From NCBI GenBank assembly GCA_964589175.1, contig CAZPRY010000054.1:1-25147 (forward strand): a DNA stretch of 25,147 nt, written 5' to 3'. The notes under the pieces are model-generated. The model worked only from the letters and a program-made list of their open reading frames with translations. It did no database searches and was not told the origin of the DNA. Shown piece after piece: positions 14,599-21,180 of the stretch. Position 1 is the first letter of the stretch. Each line of letters begins with the position of its first letter. Source of the DNA: CAZPRY01 sp964589175. Its GTDB lineage: Bacteria > Fidelibacterota > UBA2242. The position numbers and the translations under genes are program-made.

Positions 14599-17007
14599 AT
14601 GTTTTGGAATTATGTAAAAATCACACTGCGTGTTTTCTCGAGACAGAAGCCCTACTCCTTCATTAACCTGATTGGCCTGGCGGTGGGCATTGCCTGTTCG
14701 TTTCTGATCCTCCTGTGGGTAACGGACGAATTGAGTTACGACCGTTTCCATGAAAACGCCGATCAGATCTACCGGGTCTCAATGAGCGGCATGATCGGTT
14801 CCAACGAATTCTCCGTCGCCAGCGCACCAGCCGGTCTTGCCGCAAAATTATTGAGCGAATACCCGGGAGTCAGCGCCGCCACGCGCCTGCACCGGGAAGG
14901 TGAAATATATATCCGCTACGGTGACGTTCAGTATGCGGAAAAAGATTTTCTCTATGCCGATCCGAGCGTCTTTGAAATTTTCGCGATTCCCTTTGTCGCC
15001 GGTAATCCGCAGACGGCCCTGTCACAGCCGAACAGCGTAGTCCTTACGGAATCCGCGGCTTTCAAGTACTTCGGCGCACTCAATCCGATTGGGCAGACAC
15101 TCATCGATGAACAACAGCGCAACTACCAGATCACGGGCGTCGTGCGGGACTACCCGGACAACTCCCATTTCGATTTTGATTTTCTGGCGTCGCTGAAGAC
15201 GCTTCCGGAGAGCGAGCAGCCGTTTACGCTGGATAACTACGCCTGGACCTATATTAGACTGGAAGAAGCTTACTCGCCAGCAGAACTGGAAGCCCGGTTC
15301 AGCGATCTGATACGCAAAGAACTCGGTCCGCTTTTCGAGCAGTATCTCGGCGTTTCCTATGATGCGCTGGTCCAATCCGGCAGCTACCTTAAATTCGGAC
15401 TCCTGCCGATTACCGACATTCATCTCCATTCAACCTTCGACGCGGAAATCAAACCCGTCGGCAATATTCAAAGCGTCTATATTTTCGCGAGTATCGCCCT
15501 GATCATCCTGATCATTTCCTGTATTAACTCCATGAATCTGACCACGGCGCGAACCTCCAAACGCGCCCAGGAGATCGGCGTTCGCAAAATCGTCGGTTCT
15601 TCGCGAGCACTGCTGATCCGCCAGTTTTTGCTCGAATCCGCTTTAATGGGCGTGCTGGCAACCCTGATCGGTATTATCCTGGTTGAGCTGACCCTGCCTT
15701 ACTTCAATAATCTGGCCGGGAAAAACCTCCATCTGCAACTGAATACTGCCACGTGCATTTCGGTTTTGGCGATTCCCATGCTCATCAGCCTGATGGCGGG
15801 ACTTTACCCGGCGCTGCTGTTCTCCTCCTTTCGCCCGCTCTCGATCCTGCGTGGCAAAGGGCAGGGCGACCGCCAGACGGCCCGTTTCCGCAACGGCCTG
15901 GTAACCTTCCAGTTTACGGCATCCATTATTCTGCTGATCAGTACTGCTTTCGTTTATAAACAGCTGCATTACGTCCGCAGCAAGGACCTGGGTTTTAAGC
16001 GGGAACAGGTCATCGTCCTGAACAACGCCGAATTTCTACGCGGCCACCAGGAAGCCTTCAAAACAGAACTCCTGACAAATCCCAATATCCTGTCCGCATC
16101 GTATTCGCAAGCCCTTCCGGGAGTCGGTATCTCGGGCACCTTCTTTCGTATACCTACGGAACAGGGAATGCAAAATCACACCCTGGTTTATATTGTGGCC
16201 GATCCGGATTTCCTCGAGACCTATGGTATGCAAATGGCTGCCGGCCGCTTTTTTTCGGGCAGTCTGGCTTCCGACAGCAATGCGGTCATTCTCAATCAGA
16301 CCACATTGGCAACCATCGGACTACCCGACGCGTTAGGAAAACAGATCTATCTCCCAGGCGACGACGGCGACGTGACCTTGAATGTGATCGGAATCGTCAG
16401 GGACTTTCATATGCAACCTTTCCAGGAAAAGATCCGTCCGTTAGCGATCCTGCCGTTGACAGAGGAAAATATCTCCTTTGTTTCGATCCGGGTTGCTCCC
16501 GGCCGGATGGGTGCCACGCTGGATTATGTCGAAAATACTTGGGAAAAGTTCGTATCAGGCCAGCCGGCGGACTTCATTTTCTCTGATGAAGTCAATAATC
16601 GTCAGTACCGTGCCGAAATCCAGCTCAGCAAAATCTTCAGCAATTTTGCGGGTATCGCCATCTTCATCGCCTGCCTGGGACTTTTCGGATTGGCCGCTTA
16701 TGCCGCCGAAATGCGCACAAAGGAGATCGGCATTCGCAAGGTGCTCGGTGCGACAGTCGGCGATATTTCCTACATTCTAGGCAGGCAGTTCATTCAATGG
16801 GTCATGGTCGCCAACCTGATTGCCTGGCCGGTGGCCGCCTATTTTATGCACAGCTGGCTGGGGAGCTTTGCCTATCGCACGGCGATGAGCTGGTGGATCT
16901 TTCTGGTTGCCGGTTTGGCAGCATTGCTTCCGGCAATCGTGACCATCAGTTTTCAATCGCTCAAGGCGGCCTTCTCCAACCCGGTGGATTCGCTGCATTA
17001 CGAGTAG
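14599..17007 (+). CDS. ABC transporter permease, FtsX/MacB type with duplicated domains (third of three)
   Basis: The third paralogue, 802 residues from the start chosen here. I use the ATG at 14599 because the two sister proteins also begin with Met-Phe/Leu followed at once by the amphipathic Tyr-x-x-(I/V/A)-x-x-Arg stretch. An in-frame ATG at 14569 with AAGGTG five bases upstream would add ten residues and cannot be excluded. Domain order matches the others: N-terminal helix, periplasmic core, FtsX helices, repeated once. Coupling motifs are Glu-Ile-Gly-Val-Arg-Lys-Ile-Val-Gly-Ser and Glu-Ile-Gly-Ile-Arg-Lys-Val-Leu-Gly-Ala. The C-terminus (Asn-Pro-Val-Asp-Ser-Leu-His-Tyr-Glu) departs slightly from the other two. 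The 148-178-base gap after the second permease is long enough for a separate promoter, though none is clear. Confidence 0.9.
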   Translation: MFWNYVKITLRVFSRQKPYSFINLIGLAVGIACSFLILLWVTDELSYDRFHENADQIYRVSMSGMIGSNEFSVASAPAGLAAKLLSEYPGVSAATRLHREGEIYIRYGDVQYAEKDFLYADPSVFEIFAIPFVAGNPQTALSQPNSVVLTESAAFKYFGALNPIGQTLIDEQQRNYQITGVVRDYPDNSHFDFDFLASLKTLPESEQPFTLDNYAWTYIRLEEAYSPAELEARFSDLIRKELGPLFEQYLGVSYDALVQSGSYLKFGLLPITDIHLHSTFDAEIKPVGNIQSVYIFASIALIILIISCINSMNLTTARTSKRAQEIGVRKIVGSSRALLIRQFLLESALMGVLATLIGIILVELTLPYFNNLAGKNLHLQLNTATCISVLAIPMLISLMAGLYPALLFSSFRPLSILRGKGQGDRQTARFRNGLVTFQFTASIILLISTAFVYKQLHYVRSKDLGFKREQVIVLNNAEFLRGHQEAFKTELLTNPNILSASYSQALPGVGISGTFFRIPTEQGMQNHTLVYIVADPDFLETYGMQMAAGRFFSGSLASDSNAVILNQTTLATIGLPDALGKQIYLPGDDGDVTLNVIGIVRDFHMQPFQEKIRPLAILPLTEENISFVSIRVAPGRMGATLDYVENTWEKFVSGQPADFIFSDEVNNRQYRAEIQLSKIFSNFAGIAIFIACLGLFGLAAYAAEMRTKEIGIRKVLGATVGDISYILGRQFIQWVMVANLIAWPVAAYFMHSWLGSFAYRTAMSWWIFLVAGLAALLPAIVTISFQSLKAAFSNPVDSLHYE

Positions 17008-17092
17008 CAGTTCCGGCTTCCACTTTTATTCACCAACGGGATGATCCCGGACGATCCCATAGTAACAGGCTTGAGGACGGCTTCGTCGTCTA

Positions 17093-17132
17093 ACAATATT
17101 TCTCCTTAATTCACAAAATGTATTTATATTGT
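17093..17132. repeat. ACAATAT inverted repeat in the region upstream of the lipoprotein gene
   Basis: ACAATAT (17093-17099) and ATATTGT (17126-17132) are exact reverse complements. A further direct copy, ACAATATTT, lies at 17217-17225, 46 bases before the lipoprotein start. The spacing is compatible with regulator half-sites, but the words are A+T-rich and could be chance. Confidence 0.3.
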
Positions 17133-17270
17133 CCTGCAAACCAAATACAGCGAAATGCCGGAAGAATGCATTTTAAGATCGACCCGCGGAACAGGAGCTT
17201 GCGTTTGCAGTTATGTACAATATTTGCCACGAGGATTCCGTTTGTCCCGAAATAAGAGAAAGGCATTGCC

Positions 17271-17723
17271 ATGAAAATTCTCAACGTCCAACGCTTATCC
17301 TTGATTTCCGCTCTGTTGCTGCTTTTCCTCGCAAATTGCAGTTTCTCCTATAAAAAGCTGCCCGAAATCGAGGTCAACCCCCGGCAGAAAATCCTCGCCG
17401 GGGAGTTCGCCCTGAGGCTTCTGTCTGCTTGGAAGGTGGGAGATTACCAAAAACTGGGCCCCGAGGCCACGATACCCATGCAACGCGGATTGACACCCGA
17501 AAAGCAGCAGCAGGCGTACGAATCGATTGCCGCTCGGTTCGGCGATTTCGAATCGCTGGAATACGCAGAGACCTGGATCTCGAAAAAAGCCAGTCCTCTC
17601 ATGATCTACCGTTTTCGAGGGGATTTCGAATCCGGCGCAACTCTTGAAATTCGCGTCGTAATGGATTCACGCGACAGGCTTTCCGGCTTCTGGATCAAAC
17701 CCTGGCGCAGGATGCTGCGATAA
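17271..17723 (+). CDS. Predicted lipoprotein with a DUF3887-like domain
   Basis: A 150-residue protein with a lipoprotein-style N-terminus: a basic start (Lys2, Arg8), a Leu-rich core (about 9-20) and a candidate lipobox Leu-Ala-Asn-Cys with Cys23. Asn at the -1 position is unusual (Gly, Ala or Ser is normal), so lipidation is likely but not certain. The mature part (about 40-145) follows the DUF3887 pattern: a helix with Phe-Ala-x-x-Leu-Leu, a central Leu-x-Pro-Glu-Lys block, a Gly-x-Phe stretch, and C-terminal strands ending Leu-Ser-Gly-Phe-Trp-Ile-Lys-Pro. The function of that domain is not established. GAAAGG stands before the ATG. It lies 263 bases after the third permease and could belong to the same envelope module, but that is only positional evidence. 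Confidence 0.75.
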   Translation: MKILNVQRLSLISALLLLFLANCSFSYKKLPEIEVNPRQKILAGEFALRLLSAWKVGDYQKLGPEATIPMQRGLTPEKQQQAYESIAARFGDFESLEYAETWISKKASPLMIYRFRGDFESGATLEIRVVMDSRDRLSGFWIKPWRRMLR

Positions 17724-18008
17724 GGTTTCAATACCTGCAGACGGTCGGTGAGAACACAATTATCCGTTCTCGGATCATTCCCGATCTGCATACAATCAAT
17801 TCGCCAATCTGCGATCTTCTTCTGCAACTGAAACAGAAATCATGAGTCCTTTTTTCAAGTGGGTTCATTTCTTCATTCATTTTTCTCTTGTTTTTTTCGT
17901 ATATGAGCTTACTTTTTAACCTTTCCATGAATGAGGATCGCATATCTTCGGATACAATTAAAACTGGTTTGAAATACGATCCCCGGCAGAACAAAAAGCG
18001 AAAGCGAA
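17724..18008. other. Intergenic DNA between the lipoprotein gene and the M20 relic
   Basis: No gene is supported. GAGAAC and GTTCTC, within about 17750-17775, form a 6-bp stem shortly after the lipoprotein stop but without a T tract. The stretch at about 17845-17915 is T-rich. The minus-strand open frames here have no domain and no good start. Confidence 0.5.
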
Positions 18009-18287
18009 ATGATCGAATTGTTGGAGAAACCGGTAAATATCCCATCTATCACAGACCGTGAGAGCGAAATCGGCGGATTTTCCTTCCAGCCGGGCCGGGA
18101 TAATATCCCCTGCACTCGAAAACAATTCGTCGATGATAATCGCCTGAACATCCTCGCCGAACTGCCTGAAAATCATGGATTTCTCTCTGATGCTCGTATC
18201 CCCGACGAGCACACCCGGCTCAGTACATTGACTGAAGCCAAACGCATCTGCAAGGTTATCGCTAAGCGCCCGTCCAAGAAGGCCTAG
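18009..18287 (+). pseudogene. Relic of an M20-family peptidase/deacylase (DapE/ArgE/PepT-like), internally deleted
   Basis: The open frame encodes only 92 residues, but its two ends resemble opposite ends of an M20 enzyme of about 380-410 residues. Residues 2-24 (Ile-Glu-Leu-Leu-Glu-Lys...Asn-Ile-Pro-Ser-Ile-Thr) match the usual N-terminus. Residues 40-53 (Gln-Phe-Val-Asp-Asp-Asn-Arg-Leu-Asn-Ile-Leu-Ala-Glu-Leu) match the next strand before the catalytic His-x-Asp. Residues 66-86 (Asp-Glu-His-Thr-Arg-Leu-Ser-x-Leu-x-Glu-Ala) match the C-terminal end. The zinc ligands, catalytic Glu and dimerisation domain between them are gone, and residues 25-38 look frame-shifted. No ribosome-binding site precedes the ATG. 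The relic sits 57 bases before dapB in the same direction, the expected place for a dapE or a related gene. The homology is recognised by eye, not by search. Confidence 0.5.
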
Positions 18288-18344
18288 CAATACCTTTTCG
18301 TTAAACTATTCCAATTAACAGAAATAGGTATTAAGGAGAAGAAG

Positions 18345-19082
18345 ATGAACTTCGGTGTTTTGGGTTATGGTCGTATGGGTCGTGAGGTCGAGAAAGCAGC
18401 TCGACAACATGGCCATCAAATCACTGCAATTTTTGATGAGCAAAACCCGCTCAGCCGGAATTCCGATTTGAACGGCAGTGACGTACTGATCAGTTTTTGC
18501 CTTAAAGATGTCGTCCTGGGAAACCTGGAAATCGCTGCCCGGAAAGATATTCCGGTAGTGGAGGGAACCACCGGCTGGTACGACCAGCTGGGCAATATCA
18601 AGCAAATTCCGAAACTAACTCTTATTTACAGCCCGAATTTTTCAATCGGCATGTACCAGTACAGCAAACTGGTGGAATATGCCGCCCGGCTCTATGCGCC
18701 CTTCGGCGACTACGATTGCTACCTGCACGAATGGCATCATACGGGCAAGGCGGACAGTCCCAGCGGAACGGCCCGGAAACTGGCCGCAATTCTGCTGGCG
18801 AAGCTACCGCAGAAAAAGTACGTGCTCGAAAGTCCGCCGGACGGAAAAATCGATCCCGCTGCGCTGCATGTTACTTCCACGCGCGTAGGCAGTGTAGCCG
18901 GTACGCACGAGATCGGATTCAATTCACCGTTCGACACGATCCTGCTGCGCCACACGGCTCACGGTCGTGAGGGATTTGCGCAGGGTGCTGTGATGGCGGC
19001 GGAATGGATTGTCGGGCGCAAGGGCATTTTCACAATGGAAGATTTTATGAATTCAATCACGGCTGACCTTTTGGTCATTTGA
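18345..19082 (+). CDS. dapB: 4-hydroxy-tetrahydrodipicolinate reductase
   Basis: This cytoplasmic enzyme reduces the DapA product to tetrahydrodipicolinate with NAD(P)H in lysine/diaminopimelate synthesis. The N-terminal Rossmann fold starts with Gly-Tyr-Gly-Arg-Met-Gly (7-12). Glu-Gly-Thr-Thr-Gly-Trp (73-78) contacts the cofactor. The substrate motif Glu-x-His-His-x-x-Lys-x-Asp-Ser-Pro-Ser-Gly-Thr-Ala (129-143) carries the catalytic His131 and Lys135, matching His159 and Lys163 of the E. coli enzyme. At 245 residues it is slightly shorter than the E. coli enzyme, with a short loop after the Rossmann glycine motif. AAGGAG at 18333-18338 sits six bases before the ATG. It is the first intact gene of a dapB-dapA-dapD operon, and dapA begins 18 bases after its stop. 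Confidence 0.95.
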   Translation: MNFGVLGYGRMGREVEKAARQHGHQITAIFDEQNPLSRNSDLNGSDVLISFCLKDVVLGNLEIAARKDIPVVEGTTGWYDQLGNIKQIPKLTLIYSPNFSIGMYQYSKLVEYAARLYAPFGDYDCYLHEWHHTGKADSPSGTARKLAAILLAKLPQKKYVLESPPDGKIDPAALHVTSTRVGSVAGTHEIGFNSPFDTILLRHTAHGREGFAQGAVMAAEWIVGRKGIFTMEDFMNSITADLLVI

Positions 19083-19100
19083 ATGAAAGGAAATATTACA

Positions 19101-20024
19101 ATGAATACATCCTTGTTTTCCGGCGTTACTGTAGCCATGGTGACGCCGTTCACTCACAATCAAACGATCGACGAATCCGCTTTGCGGAACCTGGTGGAAC
19201 GCCAAATCGAGGGGGGCACGGACGTGCTCCTGGCTTGCGGCACTACCGGCGAAAGCGTGACCCTCGACAGCGACGAAAAAGAACGTGTTCTTAAAATCAT
19301 GCTGGAACAGGCTGACCGGCGCGTTCCGGTGTTAAGCGGAGCGGGCACAAATGACACACGGGATGCGGTTCGTTTAACCCGGGAAGCCGAAAAGGCCGGG
19401 GCAAACGGCATACTGTCCGTCGGGCCTTACTATAACAAACCAACCCAGGAAGGCTTCTTTCAGCATTTCAGGGCCATCGCGGCAGCCACCGACCTGCCCG
19501 TCCTGATCTACAATGTTCCCGGCCGGACCGGGGCAAATATCAGCGCGACGACTACCCTGCGTCTGGCCGAGATCGAAAACATCATCGGTATCAAGGAAGC
19601 CAGCGGGAATATATCGCAGATCATGGCTATCCTAAGAGAGCGGCCGGATGGTTTCCTGGTTCTGTCGGGTGACGATGCCATCTCGCTGCCGCTGATAGCC
19701 CTCGGTGGTGACGGTGTTATCTCGGTAGTCGCCAATGAAATCCCGGGGCTTTTCGCCGAGATGATCCATGCGGCGCTGGCCAATCATTGGGACCGGGCCC
19801 GCGAGTTGCACTTTCGCCTGCTGCCGCTGATGGAGATTAATTTCATTGAATCGAATCCGATTCCGGTCAAGGCCGCCCTGGCGATGATGGGGCTTATCCG
19901 GGAGGTTTTTCGACTGCCGCTGGTCCCGATTTCGGAGAAGTCCAGAACCCAATTGCTTCCGATCTTAGAGGAGCTGAAACTCCTGGAAATCACCGCAGCC
20001 GCTTATGCGGAGAGTCTGCAATGA
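19101..20024 (+). CDS. dapA: 4-hydroxy-tetrahydrodipicolinate synthase
   Basis: A 307-residue class I aldolase that condenses pyruvate with aspartate semialdehyde, the entry step to diaminopimelate and lysine. It is a TIM barrel with the expected active-site set: Gly-Thr-Thr-Gly-Glu (47-51), Tyr-Tyr-Asn-Lys-Pro (110-114), the catalytic Tyr137 and Arg142 in Tyr-Asn-Val-Pro-Gly-Arg-Thr, and the Schiff-base Lys165 in Ile-Lys-Glu-Ala-Ser-Gly. I chose the ATG at 19101 because AAAGGA (19086-19091) stands nine bases upstream and the protein then begins at the usual place. An in-frame ATG at 19083 would add six residues and swallow that site. Its stop overlaps the dapD start by four bases. Whether lysine inhibits it cannot be judged from sequence. 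Confidence 0.96.
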   Translation: MNTSLFSGVTVAMVTPFTHNQTIDESALRNLVERQIEGGTDVLLACGTTGESVTLDSDEKERVLKIMLEQADRRVPVLSGAGTNDTRDAVRLTREAEKAGANGILSVGPYYNKPTQEGFFQHFRAIAAATDLPVLIYNVPGRTGANISATTTLRLAEIENIIGIKEASGNISQIMAILRERPDGFLVLSGDDAISLPLIALGGDGVISVVANEIPGLFAEMIHAALANHWDRARELHFRLLPLMEINFIESNPIPVKAALAMMGLIREVFRLPLVPISEKSRTQLLPILEELKLLEITAAAYAESLQ

Positions 20025-20857
20025 AAGAATTAAAAACCGTGATCGAGAGAGTATTCGACGGCAGCGAAACGCTGTCGTCCGGGCAATTCGAGGAATTGTT
20101 CAGTCGTTTTATCGGGGAACTGAATTCAGGCCGCATTCGTGCGGCCTCCCCCGTCCAGGACGATTGGGAAATCAACACCTGGGTTAAAAAAGGAATTTTG
20201 CTCGGATTCCGTTACGGCCATTTGACCGATTGTTCAGGGAACCACCTTTTCCCCTATTTCGATAAGCATACTTACCCGCTGCGCCCAGTCGTTCTGAAGG
20301 ATAAAATCCGCATCGTGCCGGGCGGTACAAGCATCCGTACGGGCAGTTTTGTCGCTCCGGGTGTCGTGATTATGCCGCCGGCCTATATAAACGTGGGTGC
20401 CTATGTCGACGCCGATTCCATGATCGATTCGCACGCCCTGGTCGGTTCCTGCGCGCAAATAGGCAAACGCGTGCATGTCAGCGCCGCAGCCCAGATCGGC
20501 GGCGTCATCGAGCCGATCGGCGCCCTGCCCGTTATCATCGAGGACGATGTGCTGGTTGGCGGTAATTGCGGGATTTACGAAGGAGTCATCGTAAAGAAAC
20601 GCGCGGTTCTGGGAGCGGGAACCATATTGACCTCGGCGATCGCCGTTTATGATATCGTCAACGAGCGGATTTTGCGGTCGAGCGCCGGGCGGCCCTTGAC
20701 GATTCCCGGGAACGCCGTTGTCGTCCCAGGTAGCCGGCCGCTGCTCAAATCGGAATTCGCCCGGGTAAACGGACTGCACCTGAATTGCGCCGTCATCGTC
20801 AAATACCGCGATGAAAAGACCGACGCGGCAACTGCTCTGGAGTCGGCCTTGCGCTAA
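20021..20857 (+). CDS. dapD: 2,3,4,5-tetrahydropyridine-2,6-dicarboxylate N-succinyltransferase
   Basis: A 278-residue enzyme, close to the usual length of about 274, that transfers succinyl from succinyl-CoA to tetrahydrodipicolinate. This commits the cell to the succinylase branch of diaminopimelate synthesis. The N-terminal helical domain (1-95) includes Asp-Trp-Glu-Ile-Asn-Thr-Trp-Val-Lys-Lys-Gly-Ile-Leu-Leu. The centre (about 100-235) is a left-handed parallel beta-helix of hexapeptide repeats with the DapD blocks Pro-Pro-Ala-Tyr-Ile-Asn-Val-Gly-Ala-Tyr-Val-Asp and Gln-Ile-Gly-Gly-Val-Ile-Glu-Pro. It would act as a cytoplasmic trimer. Its ATG overlaps the dapA stop (ATGA, 20021-20024), and GGAGAG (20009-20014) lies inside the dapA end, so the two are translationally coupled. 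The pathway also needs DapC and DapE, neither intact in this window. Confidence 0.96.
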   Translation: MKELKTVIERVFDGSETLSSGQFEELFSRFIGELNSGRIRAASPVQDDWEINTWVKKGILLGFRYGHLTDCSGNHLFPYFDKHTYPLRPVVLKDKIRIVPGGTSIRTGSFVAPGVVIMPPAYINVGAYVDADSMIDSHALVGSCAQIGKRVHVSAAAQIGGVIEPIGALPVIIEDDVLVGGNCGIYEGVIVKKRAVLGAGTILTSAIAVYDIVNERILRSSAGRPLTIPGNAVVVPGSRPLLKSEFARVNGLHLNCAVIVKYRDEKTDAATALESALR

Positions 20858-21128
20858 TTGGGCGATCAATCACTGAGACAATGGACTCATAAACGTAATT
20901 AGCCAAGTATGTTTTGCTGTGGGACTATTTTGTCCATGAGAATCCCTTTCCTAGTATTGCGTACGGAACGAGATAGCGCCCCAGGGAAGATTCTTGTTCC
21001 GAGCACAGCGTTATGTGTTGAGTATGAGAATTGATATTGGAAAATTAAATCTGGCAAGATCATCTCTCGCGAAGCTCCGGTACAAAAACAAGCCATAGTG
21101 AATTATAAATCATTGTTGCTGATCCTCT
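20858..21128. other. Intergenic DNA after the dap operon
   Basis: No gene is supported. Soon after dapD, GGAC-(6 bases)-GTCC forms a short stem near 20920-20936. A second stem, CGGAACGAG with CTTGTTCCG (about 20966-21001, one G-T pair), has a loop of roughly 17 bases. Neither has a good T tract, so no terminator is called with confidence. Confidence 0.4.
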
Positions 21129-21156
21129 TTGAAATAACCATAAATTTGGTTATAAT
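21129..21156 (+). promoter_or_regulatory. Sigma70-type promoter of the large surface-protein gene
   Basis: TTGAAA (21129-21134) and a perfect TATAAT (21151-21156) are 16 bases apart. Transcription would start near 21163, leaving a very short leader that contains the GAGGAGG site before the ATG at 21181. This is the best promoter in the window. Confidence 0.65.
21134..21153. promoter_or_regulatory. Operator-like inverted repeat overlapping the promoter
   Basis: ATAACCA (21134-21140) and TGGTTAT (21147-21153) are exact reverse complements around six bases, filling the promoter spacer and running into the -10 box. A bound dimeric regulator would block RNA polymerase. A half-site-like ATAACCAAATT occurs just before the putative gene starting at 5902. 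The regulator is unknown. Confidence 0.5.
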
Positions 21157-21180
21157 TAATTAAAATTTGAGGAGGCCGAT

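Noticed and set aside
17958..18290. Minus-strand 110-codon frame opposite the M20 relic
   Set aside because: No domain and no start signals; the plus-strand frame has recognisable M20-like segments and matches the operon direction.
18288..18344. Lysine riboswitch before dapB
   Set aside because: Only 57 bases separate the relic from dapB, too short for a lysine riboswitch, and no such signature is visible further upstream.
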